Part shown: positions 38,505 to 55,029 of the stretch, in pieces | Position numbering within the stretch: the stretch's first letter is position 1 | Layout of the letters: the number at the start of each line of letters is the position of its first letter | From: Ceratodon purpureus | Lineage: Eukaryota > Streptophyta > Bryopsida > Pseudoditrichales > Ditrichaceae | NCBI GenBank assembly: GCA_014871385.1 | Contig: CM026425.1 | Location: 3,243,561-3,307,560 of the forward strand | DNA: 64,000 nucleotides | Direction of reading: 5' to 3' | Notes under the pieces: model-generated | What the model saw: the letters and a program-made list of their open reading frames with translations, nothing else | Told to the model about the DNA's origin: nothing | Database searches by the model: none | Made by a program: the position numbers and the translations under genes

Positions 38505-39990
38505 GGCGACCCGATTATGTCCTCCCGCTCACCTCCTCAATTGCAATACCCTGTCAATCCTTCCACCGCATCGCACTACCTCGCAAGCCAAGAAGTGATC
38601 AGTCTCGAGCATTACTCTTGTGCCCCTGCGAACACAGCTTCATCTCCGTAAACTCGTAGTTGTTTCGACTCATTGCGGAAGTGTGTTTGAGAGATGATGA
38701 TCTCCTTCGAATGCAGCTTCGAGTGTAATTGTTGATGTCTTCGGAAGCGATTTCTGTGAAGAAAAGTGTAGTGGATTATTAGGGCACTGGTGGAGGTTCT
38801 GGGGGCTGTCCACGTTGCTGGAACTGAAGGCCGTCCACGTCTGCGGTGTTTGAGTGGGCACTTTACAGTCAGGGGTATCTGACCGAAGTTTTTGGTTTGG
38901 GTGAGGGTAAGGTAGGAAAACCAAAAACGGTGAAAATAAGGTGATTCGACCAGAAGGAATGGAGTTGGAAATTATGTGGATTTTTACTTTTTAGAGATGA
39001 AGAAATGATGAAGAATGCAGCTTGTTTCGTATTTTTATTCCCGGTAAATAATCGTCTAGAATTTCTCAAAGTCGGAAGTTCGTCAAATCTCATTTTTGTG
39101 TACTAGACTCTTCCTCAATCAAACGTGATGCTGTCCTAAAACCGTTAATTAATGTCACGGACACCTAGACGTAAGACTTCTTAAGAATACCACAATTGAC
39201 ATTATGTGGCAACTCTGATAGGTTCACAAAAACTTGGCAGCTCATGCAGATATTCTCCATCTTCAGTCCACCATGTACATGTTTCTTCTGTATGCCTCGA
39301 GGGTGAGGGCATTAACCGTTTTTGGTTATTCAACCTTATAGGTTGATAGTTCGTAGAGGCTGAAGGAGGAATGATGTTGCAAGGGATTTGATAGAATCTT
39401 GAGGAACCGTCTCGCAGGTTGATGCAGGCAGGTTGTGAACACCGATCGGTGAGTACATTTAACGCTGAGGTTAGAGTTCGTACGGGAGTTCACTGTGAGC
39501 TGTATAGCTGGGTAGCATCATTAGAGTGGAAATGTTTGGGAGGAATTTGACAGAGCTACCTACTAGAATAATTAAGATACAGCATTGTAATGGATGATGG
39601 AAGATAGGATCTGTGAGCGATGTCATGCCTACTTTTAGGATACAAAAAAGCGGCGGCTCGCTGATAGCAACTCATAAAATCATTTACAAGACTTATGTGC
39701 AGTTGGCAACACTTAGGAGTAGCCTCAAGTGTCAAAAAAAGGGGCATGTCTCTCCAAACTCTTCTAGAACTGGACAATCCTGCTCTGAATTCAATATGCA
39801 TTGGATATCGAACAAGATTCCCAACAATACGGGTCAAAAATGAGGTGCGCCAAAGCATTCCTTCGTGATATCTTCAGCTTTTCTGCGCAGACAAAAGCCG
39901 GTGCATTTGATGAAGGTCAGGTAGTGATACAGATGACACGGAAAGACATTGCATTCACAGGTCTCTTCTATCGAGTCAAAATCGAAGAGG
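38505..39990. other. Spacer between COQ8 and CFAP20, with inverted-duplicate repeat
   Basis: 38505-38880 is the promoter side of the leftward COQ8 gene. 38880-39250 is one copy of an inverted duplicate (see 47230-47590). 39260-39990 shows no gene and should contain the 3' end of CFAP20. Confidence 0.5.
38880..39250 (+). repeat. Inverted duplicate, left copy
   Basis: The reverse complement of this segment matches 47230-47590 over about 350 bp: shared blocks include the TTGCCACATAAT region, GTCTTACGTC, AACGGTTTTAG, GAGTCTAGTA, AAATTCTAGAC and GAATCACCTTATTTTC. Small indels separate the copies. No terminal repeats or target duplication could be fixed, so the kind of element (solo LTR, MITE or fragment) is open. 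Confidence 0.75.
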
Positions 39991-39995
39991 AATTC

Positions 39996-41222
39996 TCAAG
40001 AAGTTCCACCGCTTACTTGGATAGGTAAAAAGATCTTGAACTCCGGAGGAAGCTCTTCTTCCGAATACAGCCGATCGGCGAAATAAATACGTCGAACACG
40101 ACAATTGGCATGCACTTGCACCCGCAAAGTTTCCACATAATTGGTACCATAGGCCCTTCTTGTGAAATCTGCCAGGTTCAGTTGAATTTGATTCCAACCC
40201 TCGTCCAGCCTCATGGGCATAGTGCAGATGTAGGGCTTCACTCGTGTGACCGACTGCACAAACAAAACCACTGTCATACATCCCAATCGGAATCAAGAGA
40301 CCTCCTTATGGTTCAAAATATCATCTTGGTTAAAACTCGGCAATCATTGAAATGAGAACCAACAAAATGAAGTGACGGGAAGCAATCTGTTTAAAGAAAC
40401 CAGATATCACCACCCCCTTACGAGAAAATAGATCCACGATTCTTAGTCCTTGAATTTACCTGGAAGTTCGATACACGAAATCGGCGGCGCACATTTTTGT
40501 CATCAAGCACCTGCACTTCAAAGGTGAAGTACTTCTTCATGTTCTTGATAATCATCACCAAAATAGGCAATTTGATCCCAAGCGTCAATCGAGGATCAGC
40601 TGGGCAGGTAATATAGTTGCTACTCACATTTGTGCCCACTATCTCCAACACATTTGATTGAATGTCCTCATCGACACACCTTTTAACAGTTCCATTTTGA
40701 GCTGCAAAAGCAACACATGTGTAAGCATCCACTTAAGTAGAGAACAGACCATACTCTCGTTCATGTACCCATGTCATTTGTTTTTCAAGCAAGTCAAAGG
40801 ATGTTAAGTGAACCACATTAATAAGAACCAGTTCGATTTCAGCAAGGGCCACGAGAAAAAATGAAGAAATCGATCAAATGACAATCCAGAAAAATTTCTG
40901 GAGGACCACTAGCCTAACTTAGATATGATATACTCACCTTCTGTGTCCCAAATTTGCAACGGTTTGCTCCTGATCATACATCACAATTAGATAAGATACT
41001 AAAATAATATCCAACGAATCATTTGTATCGATATGCAGCTAGTAATGTGAAAGTAAAACATAAACCCTACAAAATATTACATGATGCAAAAATGAGAAGT
41101 GCAGCGGTTTAACAAATCCAACGAGATTTCAAGAAAATTAACAAAACAATCAATAATACTTCAACTCACCCAAGGCTGTAAAAAATCGAGAGGAACCCCG
41201 ATTGAAATGTATTCTTGAACAT
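39996..41222 (-). CDS. CFAP20: CFAP20/BUG22 (DUF667 family)
   Basis: Highly conserved small protein of cilia and flagella (inner junction of axonemal doublets), also kept in many non-ciliated plants. Four exons: 41222-41170, 40969-40938, 40701-40460 and 40253-39996; phases agree, 194 aa, against about 193 in animals. It begins [18 protein letters not shown] and has the nearly invariant blocks [40 protein letters not shown] and [18 protein letters not shown], and ends [10 protein letters not shown]. If the organism is a bryophyte with swimming sperm, an axonemal role is expected, but the sequence alone does not prove it. The ATG at 41222 is fixed by family length. Confidence 0.96.
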
Positions 41223-41924
41223 GTTGACCTTAGTAAAGTCGAGTTTGCTCTTCAAACTGCCTATGCACCAGTATTTGATTGTATTCGGGTCTAGCAGTCT
41301 TCACAACGTGAAACAAGGAAATAAATTGTGAGCATTCATCTACCTTGTGACACTAACAATAACCATTTTCAATTTGAAATAGACTGCAAAAGGATCCGAT
41401 ACGAATTATATTTTCCATAACCTTCATAAGCTCTTAAATCAATATAAGAGCATTTTTGCCCGTATACACAAAAGCACTCAAAACAGAAAATCAATAACCT
41501 TCTGAGACGGAAAGCCAACCAATACTGAGTGTCTGTAACAAATCTAAGGTGCATAGTCTTATCGGCTCCTCTCAAGGAACTTCCCTGAAATTGCCAAAGT
41601 AACTGCTATCCAAGTATAAGCTAGAATGGAAACTACACCTTCACTACGCTGGCAAATTAGCAAAGCGTAAATGGGTGCTTGCACACACAGGCTTCTACGT
41701 TAACTTTGGTATGTGTGCGACTATAAGCTAAGACAGCAAGACCTTCACAATAAAGTGTGATCGCAGACCGCAAAGAAAATAGACAACAAGCGCTGTATGA
41801 GTCCTCCGATCAACTGTACAGCAGAAAGTGCTGAACACCAATCTCTAAGGTGCAGTACGAACAGGACTGCAGTATGTTAGAAACTTACGCACTTATTCAA
41901 TAATTGAAGGCGACATAGAACCTC

Positions 41925-42541
41925 TCATAACAACTCAAAGATGAAAAAGTCCATAGCAAAGACAAAAGTATCAGAAACGATAATAGACAACAAGACACTG
42001 TCAATTCCACAGCTCTCTTCACTCTTTAGAAATGCCATACGCTCCACTTGACAGTGTAACTTCTTAACCAAAAAGCGGCAAAAGGAAACACCTAACTTCT
42101 CATCTTCAAATGCAATATAACCAGACGACGACAATTGATAACCTAAAACCTCGTCCAAGCACTCACGCACAACCTGAACCAAATATCTGAACCACGCCAA
42201 AAGAGAAACCAAACCAAACGAGACGAGCGACAACATACCAAGTCCTTGAACAGCAAAACCGCGAGCACGAAGAAGGACACGAACAGAATTTCAAACTCCG
42301 CGAAGCACACGAGCTTGATCACCGATCCGACCGCGAGCGTTAACAACGACGGCACTTCCGCAACCTCCTGCCGCCTCCGCATTGAACCTCGTCTCCCACG
42401 GCGCGCCTCCACGCGCTCCCGCTCCCCGGAGTCGGTCTCCGCCCCGCCACTACTCGACTCCTCCTCGCGCGCCCGCGTCCTCACATCATCGTGGCCCGTT
42501 TCGCCGCCTCTCAAGCTCCCTGGCCTCTCCCTGACATACAT
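41925..42541 (-). CDS. Possible small membrane protein, function unknown
   Basis: Not recognised. Exon 42541-42239 starts at an ATG and encodes 101 aa: a charged, Arg/Glu-rich half (RAREEESSSGGAETDSGER) followed by a hydrophobic half (SLLTLAVGSVIKLVCFAEFE, then LFVSFFVLAVLLF) that would span the membrane once or twice. It ends exactly at a GTATGT donor. A 65-bp intron (42238-42174) to an acceptor CAG would join it in phase to 42173-41925, which stays open for 82 codons. The second exon looks less protein-like, so the true 3' end may differ. GC content is high in exon 1. It lies head-to-tail upstream of CFAP20 and could alternatively be its leader. Confidence 0.4.
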
Positions 42542-42958
42542 AGAAGCACAAATCGGCAGACCTTGGAGCAGACGGGGTTGCGAGGCGCGCGCAGCAATGG
42601 CTTCAACGCTTGCGATGGTCGTCTTCTGCAAAAACCTCCGCAGACACAGTGCTTTGAACTGAATAGCAACCCTCGTTGGGCTCCCCCCGCCCTGTGGTCA
42701 GTGGTGCCCCGCCCTGCGGTCGGCGGGGGCTGTACTGCGGGGTGCGGTGGGAATCCAACGGTCGGTCGTGGTACGGGGGAAATCTTGGAATCGGGTCCTG
42801 ATCGTCCGGTGGTCGGGGAGAGGTACGCTCTCACTTCCACGTTTCTTTTAGTGTGTGTGTCCCCGCACAACGGTCGCTGCTTGTATCGTCTTTCGTTTCG
42901 TCGACTCTACAGTGTCGAAGGTCTTTGTATTTGTTCTTTAGTTCCGGTGTTTGCCTTA

Positions 42959-43241
42959 AGGTCGACTGTCCTAAAAGCGCCCCCTGACCCAAAAGCGCCC
43001 TGTTCTATTTCTCTTGATTGTGAGAAGACAGGTGTACCTCATTTGTAGAGTGCGCATTCGGGTCAATCTTACTTAGCAGTTTGGAATTTTGTATAAAATT
43101 CAGAAATGCGAATTACATGTTGCAAATTTTTTCAATCCTCGTGAAAACCTATTTTGAATGTGATCGTATTTTTATTTCGAATTTATTACTGCTAAAAATA
43201 GGTCAGGTCGCTTAAGTTGGTGCTTTTAGGACAGTTGACCT
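42959..43241. mobile_element. MITE with TA target duplication, 283 bp
   Basis: The left end AGGTCGACTGTCCTAAAAGC and the reverse of the right end AGGTCAACTGTCCTAAAAGC differ at one position. TA flanks both sides (42957-42958 and 43242-43243). The inside is AT-rich and non-coding. A TA duplication points to the Tc1/mariner (Stowaway-like) group, although the TIR is not the classic Stowaway sequence. Confidence 0.8.
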
Positions 43242-43244
43242 TAG

Positions 43245-46200
43245 TATCATCTGGTTTTGATGTTATTTTTTTTACTTTTCTAATTTTTCCTGTTTTGACA
43301 CAAACAAATCATTCCAAGTTCAAAGCGAAAAAAATCACAAACATGAGAGTATATCATACCTTCTGTTTTGGCAACATGAGACTATGGACGTAAAACAATA
43401 TATTCTCAATATTGATTCAGTTAATTATGATTAAATATCTTTTATAAGAACTTCGGCTTCAGTTTTTTTTTTGAATTAAAATATAACATGTATAGTGCAT
43501 TTTTTATATTTTAACTGAATTTTTAATATATTTTATAGTTTTTACATATCATTAAAGAAAAATTTAGTTGAATAATCTAAAATGGGATTAAAATACATAT
43601 TTAAAAACCATTTGAGATTGAACACATACTTATAATAATTTATTTTGAATGCGTTACATTGAATTCAATAATATTAATAAGCTAGAATATATTAAAATAT
43701 TGTAAAATCAATAATCTATTGTTGTTAAATAAGATTAATTATTTAGGTGAAATATATCATCATTGATATTGAATTATCAAAAGAAACAATATTTGGAGTC
43801 TAATTGCACATATGACAAGTCTTTTGAGACTTCTTGAAAACTATTGACAAGAAAGTTGTCAAAACAATGTATTTCATATTGATCTAAAAATAACATATCA
43901 ATGTAGCAACTCTTATGTGTGAAGATAATTAATGGATTGAAATGATTGAAAGAAAAAAACATGTAGCCATGAAAAGTATTAATAAAGAGAAAATATTGTA
44001 AGCTGCATTAATGGTGGAGAGGTCATGAATTTATGTATATGTGGCTAAATGGATGAAGAAGTCCATCCACATGAACAAGTACACACATTAAGCAAGTTAT
44101 AATGTAGAATATTCTACATCTATGAAGTTGGTCACATTTGAATGTGGACAAAAACTATTCTTCAAACAAACTATAGTAAAGAAGAAGTTTTTGATTGTTT
44201 GTAGACTTGCTCTCCATGAATAAAAATTGGTATCAAAATAATTAACATGGTCTCATTTGTGATGGTAAAAAATCCTCAAATCACATAATTGCAAAAACAT
44301 TAATTTTAACAAAAATACAATGTGCGTGTAGATCTTTTTTCAAAAGATCCCAAAAGAATTGTTTCCTTCAATTCCAATCCTATAGTCTTTCAATTTAAGC
44401 CGCCAAAAATTCTAAAATTATATCAATATATTATTTTAGTAATTTTTCTAAAATCCTATGGCCAATAGTAAAAAAATATAAACCCTACCAACACAACATT
44501 CTCATTTCTAGTCTATCATATTGCATTATTCTCTTATAATTTAAGATCAAACACTCCTCAATTAAGTCTATTTTGTTGAAAAACTTCAAAAATGGCATGG
44601 TCATTATCATAGCAACACTTTGGTGAGGTTAAAGTTTATTAAGAGGATATCTCTAATATCCTTGTTTTAAGTTCTTCGCATGTGTTATCTTCCTTATTCA
44701 ATACCATTTTCAAAACCCATGTAACATCATTTTAAGAAAAATTAACCTTTTTTCTGGAACCAATTTATATACTGTCATATGTACTAAATGCATCTTAAGT
44801 GCTATTTTTTAGGTTTATAAGCATTTTTTTTGGACTATTGATGTTGTCGTTTGGATTGGATTGTCTGCTAGACTTCTCTTCATGATGTTTACACTAGGAC
44901 TTATAATAGGGAAGGTAGAAATTACAATTGAGAAGTAAACCATTAATTGTTACATTTGCATTTGATGTCACTTAGCCCTCACTTGGATAGTTTAAGGTCA
45001 TTTTTAGTCTAGTCTAGCACCCCATCATTTGCCTCAAGTAATCATGCCATAGGGCAAAAAGTTATTGATGGAGTGGTTCACTTCTCTGTTGTAGTGTAAA
45101 GTGGCCCTAGGTATATCAATGAAAGAAACTAGGTTTAACAGTGACCTATGTCAACACTTCTCTGTTGCAATTTTCCATGTTAAGAAAATACATAATTATT
45201 GTACATTTTATGAATGAGAGTGGCTTATTGATATGCAATTTAGGAAAAAATATATATATGTTAAAAAGTGGAAGGAATTGGTATATTGGTCAAGATTGAA
45301 GTATATAAACTCATGGAACATGAATAAGAGAATGCAATTGAAGAAAATAAAACAAGATAACAATCTTTGAAAGACAAGAAACACTACATAGTGCATGTTT
45401 TGTATTTGCAAATATTCTATGTGTTTCCAAGTATATGCAATATTTTTGTATTTTATTCATAGATGTTTTGATAGTTGCACATCTCCAAATTAAAAATCTC
45501 ATTTCCAAGAAGATGTGTGTTCTAATATTCCAACTTTGAACTTCAAAATTCTCTAAAGATTTCCTATTGTTTGCAGTTGTAATACTCTGTGACCAATCTT
45601 TGGCTACGTGGGTGTTAAATTCTTAAACATAGACTCATGATATCTAACTCAAGCTCTAGTTGCCTTTTCAATGAAGCTTACTTCTACTGGAGTACCATAG
45701 CATGTTTGCCCAAAAATATTTCCAAAAAAGAAAAGATAAAAAGTAGAACAATATGAAGAAAAACAAATAAAAATAGAATAAATTAATTTTGTAATATTTT
45801 GTTACTTCTAAGCCACTTAAGGTCATTTTTACTGATTTTTTTGCTTAAGAACAAAAATTGAGAAACTCAAGTTTTGAGAGGCAAACCTTATTTTTTCTGT
45901 TTGCCATGTGGCAAACCTGTTATGGTATTACCGTAGAGCGGTATGGTACATGTCTTTGTAAACATGACCAAGGTTATCAGATTCAATACAGTTCCGCAAC
46001 ATGCACATTGAGCCACCCCACACAGGCTGCTGAGCTGCAGTAACAGAAAAATCTTTGGTTTGCTACTTGTAATCATATGCTTGGCACCACCAAGAACCAA
46101 TTCCCACACAACTTCACAACGCAGATGAAGCTGTTGTTATTCATTATGTACTGATATAGATATGCATGATCTGGTCACTGGAAGACTTGTGTGCTACTGT

Positions 46201-47225
46201 ACCCCAATGCAGATGTGGTGCCCTTCCAATAAAGAGCCACAGCAATCACGCTGAAATCGTACAACGCAGCCATGACACACTCCATATCCCTTGATTCTAT
46301 GTCGATTCGTTGGGCAGTTTCAGACGGATCCAGATCACGCAACTATCCCCCCCTTCACTCCTTCAACCTCCACAATCTTTATTGTCACACAGCCTCCGTT
46401 TATGGTACGGTACCTTCAAAATAACTTAACCCCATATGCATGTCATCAGTCCCACTAATTAAAAGCCAAGCTAATTATGTTTCCCAGGCTAAAAGAAGAT
46501 ACTGTAACTATGATCATTATCTTCTGATTTCTTCAAACTTGGCACATATGCAATTTCATATTGAAATATGCATGCCTTACACATAGGTACAGGAAATATT
46601 AAGGAACCTGAGCTTCAACAATGTGTCAAATCATTCCTAAGTACTCTTGTAAGGAAACTTGATTTTCAAATATCCTTTACTATCACCTCAAAATCAGTTT
46701 AAGCTTACACTTATAAATTATCTCTAAAATTAACTAAAATAACTAAAACATTGTAATTAACCATCATTCAAAAAACTAATCGAATTTTCCATGCCAAATC
46801 ATAGTTATAAAAATTGTCACGACTCCTAAAAATTCACAAAAATCAATACATCATTTCTAAAATAATATCAATAGTTATTGCAAATAAAATATGAAATGAA
46901 AATATATGCCACCAGTAGTAGTAAATGTGGACAAAGGTCAAAATATGTAACACTTTCTATATGTAGTTTACCACTTTTTTGAACTTTAAAATGTCAAAAT
47001 GTAAAGCAAAGATAGCCCATTTTTATTTGAAACCTATTGCTATAACTTTTCTCTATTTTCTTTCGACATCTCTGCTCATAGACTAGGAGTCAAACAACAT
47101 TGACTTACTACATGGACTAACTTTCCTATGAGCATGTAAGCTAGGCTCCAGTAAGGTAAATAATTAAAAACCATAAATGCCTTCTAAAACATAGCGGTGG
47201 TAGACTGAAAACAAAGGATTTTTGT
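43245..47225. other. AT-rich spacer without a recognisable gene
   Basis: About 4 kb of AT-rich sequence. The part at 45760-45900 resembles 18930-19110 (a putative dispersed repeat). The part at 44000-44260 hints at decayed retroelement coding sequence, but every frame is broken. No tRNA or other RNA gene was recognised. Confidence 0.45.
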
Positions 47226-47229
47226 ATGA

Positions 47230-47590
47230 CATACTAGGTTTAGGTGGACCAACCAAGTTTTGCCACATAATATCAAGTTGTGGCTCTTTTTAGTAGTCTT
47301 ACGTCCAGGATTCCGTGATATTAGTTAACGGTTTTAGAACACCATCACGTTTGTTTCAATAAGAGTCTAGTATACAAGAGGGGGGTTTGACAAACTTCCC
47401 ACTTTCAAAAATTCTAGACAATTATTCACGAGGAATAAAAATACTAAAAATACGAAACAAGTTGCATTCTTCATCATTTCTTCTTTTTCATCTCAAAAAA
47501 AATTATAAAAATTCCCATCTCCGTCCTTTCTAGTAGAATCACCTTATTTTCGTGGCTTTTGGTTTCTCTACCTTACTCCCGGTAAAAATA
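47230..47590 (-). repeat. Inverted duplicate, right copy
   Basis: Reverse-complement partner of 38880-39250. It ends just downstream of the stop codon of the VOC gene and may therefore supply its 3' flank. Confidence 0.75.
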
Positions 47591-47611
47591 TGCAAACAGC
47601 AATTCTTTACC

Positions 47612-48064
47612 TCAATCTTCTGAGAAACCAGGAAGTGGGGTAGCAAAGCGAAGGGCCAGCCCAAACGGGCCCCCGAGAGTAAAATCACGCAGCCCATAGT
47701 ACCGATCCGCCAGCGGCTTCAAGATCTTCCCGTCCGGCAACACCACGGCCGCCCGGTACACGGCGTCCACATCCGGCACCATCACCCGGATATTCCCATG
47801 GTACACGCCCGGGTACCCGGAGGGCATACCCGGATCCTCCGGCACCTCCTCCACAAAGAGGCGGGCGTCGGGCCCCCACCCCATCTCCGCGAACGCCGCC
47901 TCCTGCCGCAGCGCCTTGAACCCCAGCGCCTGCAGAAACGCCACGGACCGCGCCAGTGACGGCGTGTACCACTCGTACACCAGCTGCCTCCCTGCGCGGA
48001 CCGTCATGGCGCCCGTCGCCTCGCTGCCGGACGCTCTCATTGCCTGCTCACCCGACGTCGTCAT
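47612..48064 (-). CDS. VOC superfamily (glyoxalase/bleomycin-resistance fold) protein, intronless
   Basis: 150 aa in one exon, starting at the ATG at 48064. A Thr/Ala/Ser-rich leader of about 25 residues is followed by one VOC module: SVAFLQALGFKALRQEAAFA (first beta-alpha-beta), RLFVEEVPED, NIRVMVPDVDAVYRAA (second half) and the C-terminal signature YYGLRDFTLGGPFGLALRFA, typical of bacterial VOC proteins. These are usually metal enzymes or binders of small electrophiles or drugs; the substrate cannot be told from sequence. The gene is much richer in GC than its AT-rich surroundings, with G/C at most third positions. Lack of introns and bacterial likeness suggest lateral acquisition or an old retained gene. 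No catalytic activity is assigned. Confidence 0.8.
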   Translation of the reverse strand: MTTSGEQAMRASGSEATGAMTVRAGRQLVYEWYTPSLARSVAFLQALGFKALRQEAAFAEMGWGPDARLFVEEVPEDPGMPSGYPGVYHGNIRVMVPDVDAVYRAAVVLPDGKILKPLADRYYGLRDFTLGGPFGLALRFATPLPGFSED

Positions 48065-50370
48065 TGCTGTCAGGCGAGATCTTGGTCCTGACCACGATCA
48101 CTTCAACTCTGTCTGTGCTGTTCCGTCACAAGGAGTCCCCGGCAGCGTACTTGCGCATTTCTCGATTGAGATCTTCACAATACTCAGGCATTACTCTTGC
48201 GATACCTAGGTTATAACCTCGAGATCCTAAGGAGGATATCAATTGAAATTAACAACACACTGCGTTGTGAGCTTGTGCATACCAACTGAACCTCCATAAA
48301 TTAAAACCACGTACAGAAGGAAGAAACATTACAAAACATATGAATATTAAATAAGAATGATTGTTACTGATTTACTTGTTGTTGCTGATTGCTGATGCAG
48401 ATTTGAATTGAAATGGGTTTGTTATGGGGTGGAGATGGGTTAGAAGATGGAAACCCTAATTGGATGTGAGTTGATCAGGTGATGAGATGGTTGCATGGAT
48501 CGACACATGGTTTGATGCTGTTTCACATAATTCTGTCGCTGTTCTGTGTATTCTATCGCGTACTGTATCCTCAGTTTGCACTTGAATTGGACTAGTATGT
48601 GTTCTGGTTGGGTTTTAGGTTAGTGATGAAGTGGATACCTGGAACCCTAATTTTCTCTCAGCTCGTTCTGAGGTGTTTCACTTTCACAGCGACCCCTGGA
48701 AACGATCGCTACAGAACCGGAAGCCATACTCTACTGCTGCCTACATCCTGTAAGAACTATACGCGAACAACCACAATGCGAAGAAGGAGACCGACATAGG
48801 CACGTGAGGTATGTGCTTACTAAACCCAACTTAATCTATGACTTTCAGAAGAATGCAAGAAACATGTTTTTCAAGAACGAAATAATCACTTCAGAGGGAA
48901 TGGGATCGTATAATACCTGTAACAATGTATATCCCGTCCAATTGCAGCAGTCACCGAGATGTCTAACCCTCGCATCCGCCAGCTGCAAAGCTCGAATGGA
49001 TCTGCATTCTTATCCTGGTCTCAGTGCCGGTGAATTCAATAGAAAGTTCAAAATATTGGATTTGAAGTTCATTAGAGAGAGGGAGCTAGCTTGGCGAAAT
49101 CTGGTGATCTGAAATAGAGAAGATGGGTACGGTTTCCCATACTCCCAGTTTCCCAGAAATAAAATTTCAATGTGAACGGTACAACATACCGGACTCCAGA
49201 GCCTTCGACAGTAGAGAGCACACTCTAGAACTTTAATAAATTACAACTGTTTGTTGCAACATTGTTTATTGTGATATGTCATACGACCCGGCAAAAGGGG
49301 CACGCTAATCTTGACACGAATTCCGATTATTTGGCTTCAAATGAAGCATTTAAACTGGAAGTTTGTGCGCCTATATGCGTTCAACTTGGGAATTACGTGG
49401 AAATTACTTCTGAGCTCAAAAGAGCTTGACTACTCTTGGATTTAGTAAACAGCTCCAAAAGAGGTGGAGAACCACGTCACATGATTAGGGTTACAAATGG
49501 TGTAGAGTGTGTCCCCGCATTATATACCCGTGCCCCGGTTTAAGTGCACCAATATCAGTTCTTGCCTCTAGACTGTATAAAGAAGAACAAGTTCTCACCC
49601 ATTTTGTCATGATCAAGAAGGGGCTATGATTGAGTCAAGAATAGAAATGAGTATAATTTATAACTTGCATGAATACTGGTGGAACCTTCTTATTACTAAA
49701 ATAAATAAATTTAAGTAGAGTATATCATTTGAATTCAATAATCTAAAAATAAACTACACCTTTATTTCTACAGAGAGCTATGTATAATACCAGTACGTAC
49801 AAAGCTTTCCAAATGGATGCCATGATATATGGTGTGCTTATAGATTTTTGTATACATGTACCAAAAGGTAGCGTATTAAATATGTGTTTTAGAAAGCTTG
49901 AAATATATGTGAACTATTTGATTCATGTATGTCTTGGTTCAAGTGAATAACAATGTCTTGTAATAACATCATATCCTGGGCCTAAGGGAATTAGTTAGTA
50001 ATTCACCTTGTCGTAGTAAAATACTACTCTCCTTCTAATAAAGGTTCACTTAGATTACATTTGAGAGTTGTACATTCAAGTTGAATTCACCAACATACTG
50101 TAATTAGAATGAAAGTTAAAGTCAAATTCCTCTACTTATAATACACAAAAATATGATACATGGTAAAATTCTACAATTCATAGCACACACGTGTGAAGAT
50201 TCCTACGTAAAGGACAAGGCATTGTACTATCTAGACCATCTCAAGTATATTTGTAGAGAAGTAGATGTCCCACTTCTAGATTCCAAATTTTCTCTCTACA
50301 ACCTAAGTAATTGCTTTCAAAGGTTTCAATTGTTGACTAAACTAAGAAATATTTCCTGCAACAAAACTTC
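48065..50370. other. Spacer without a recognisable gene
   Basis: The first few hundred bases are the promoter side of the VOC gene. Short plus-strand frames (48599-48799, 48804-49112) show no family. 49600-50350 is AT-rich and is the 3' flank of the receptor kinase. Confidence 0.45.
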
Positions 50371-55025
<4,655 letters not shown>

Positions 55026-55029
55026 CTGT

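Noticed and set aside
44000-44260. Possible retrotransposon coding relic
   Set aside because: Some frames look faintly protein-like, but no motif could be named and all are broken.
47685-47972. Gly-rich frame overlapping the VOC gene
   Set aside because: Shadow of the GC-rich VOC gene in another frame.
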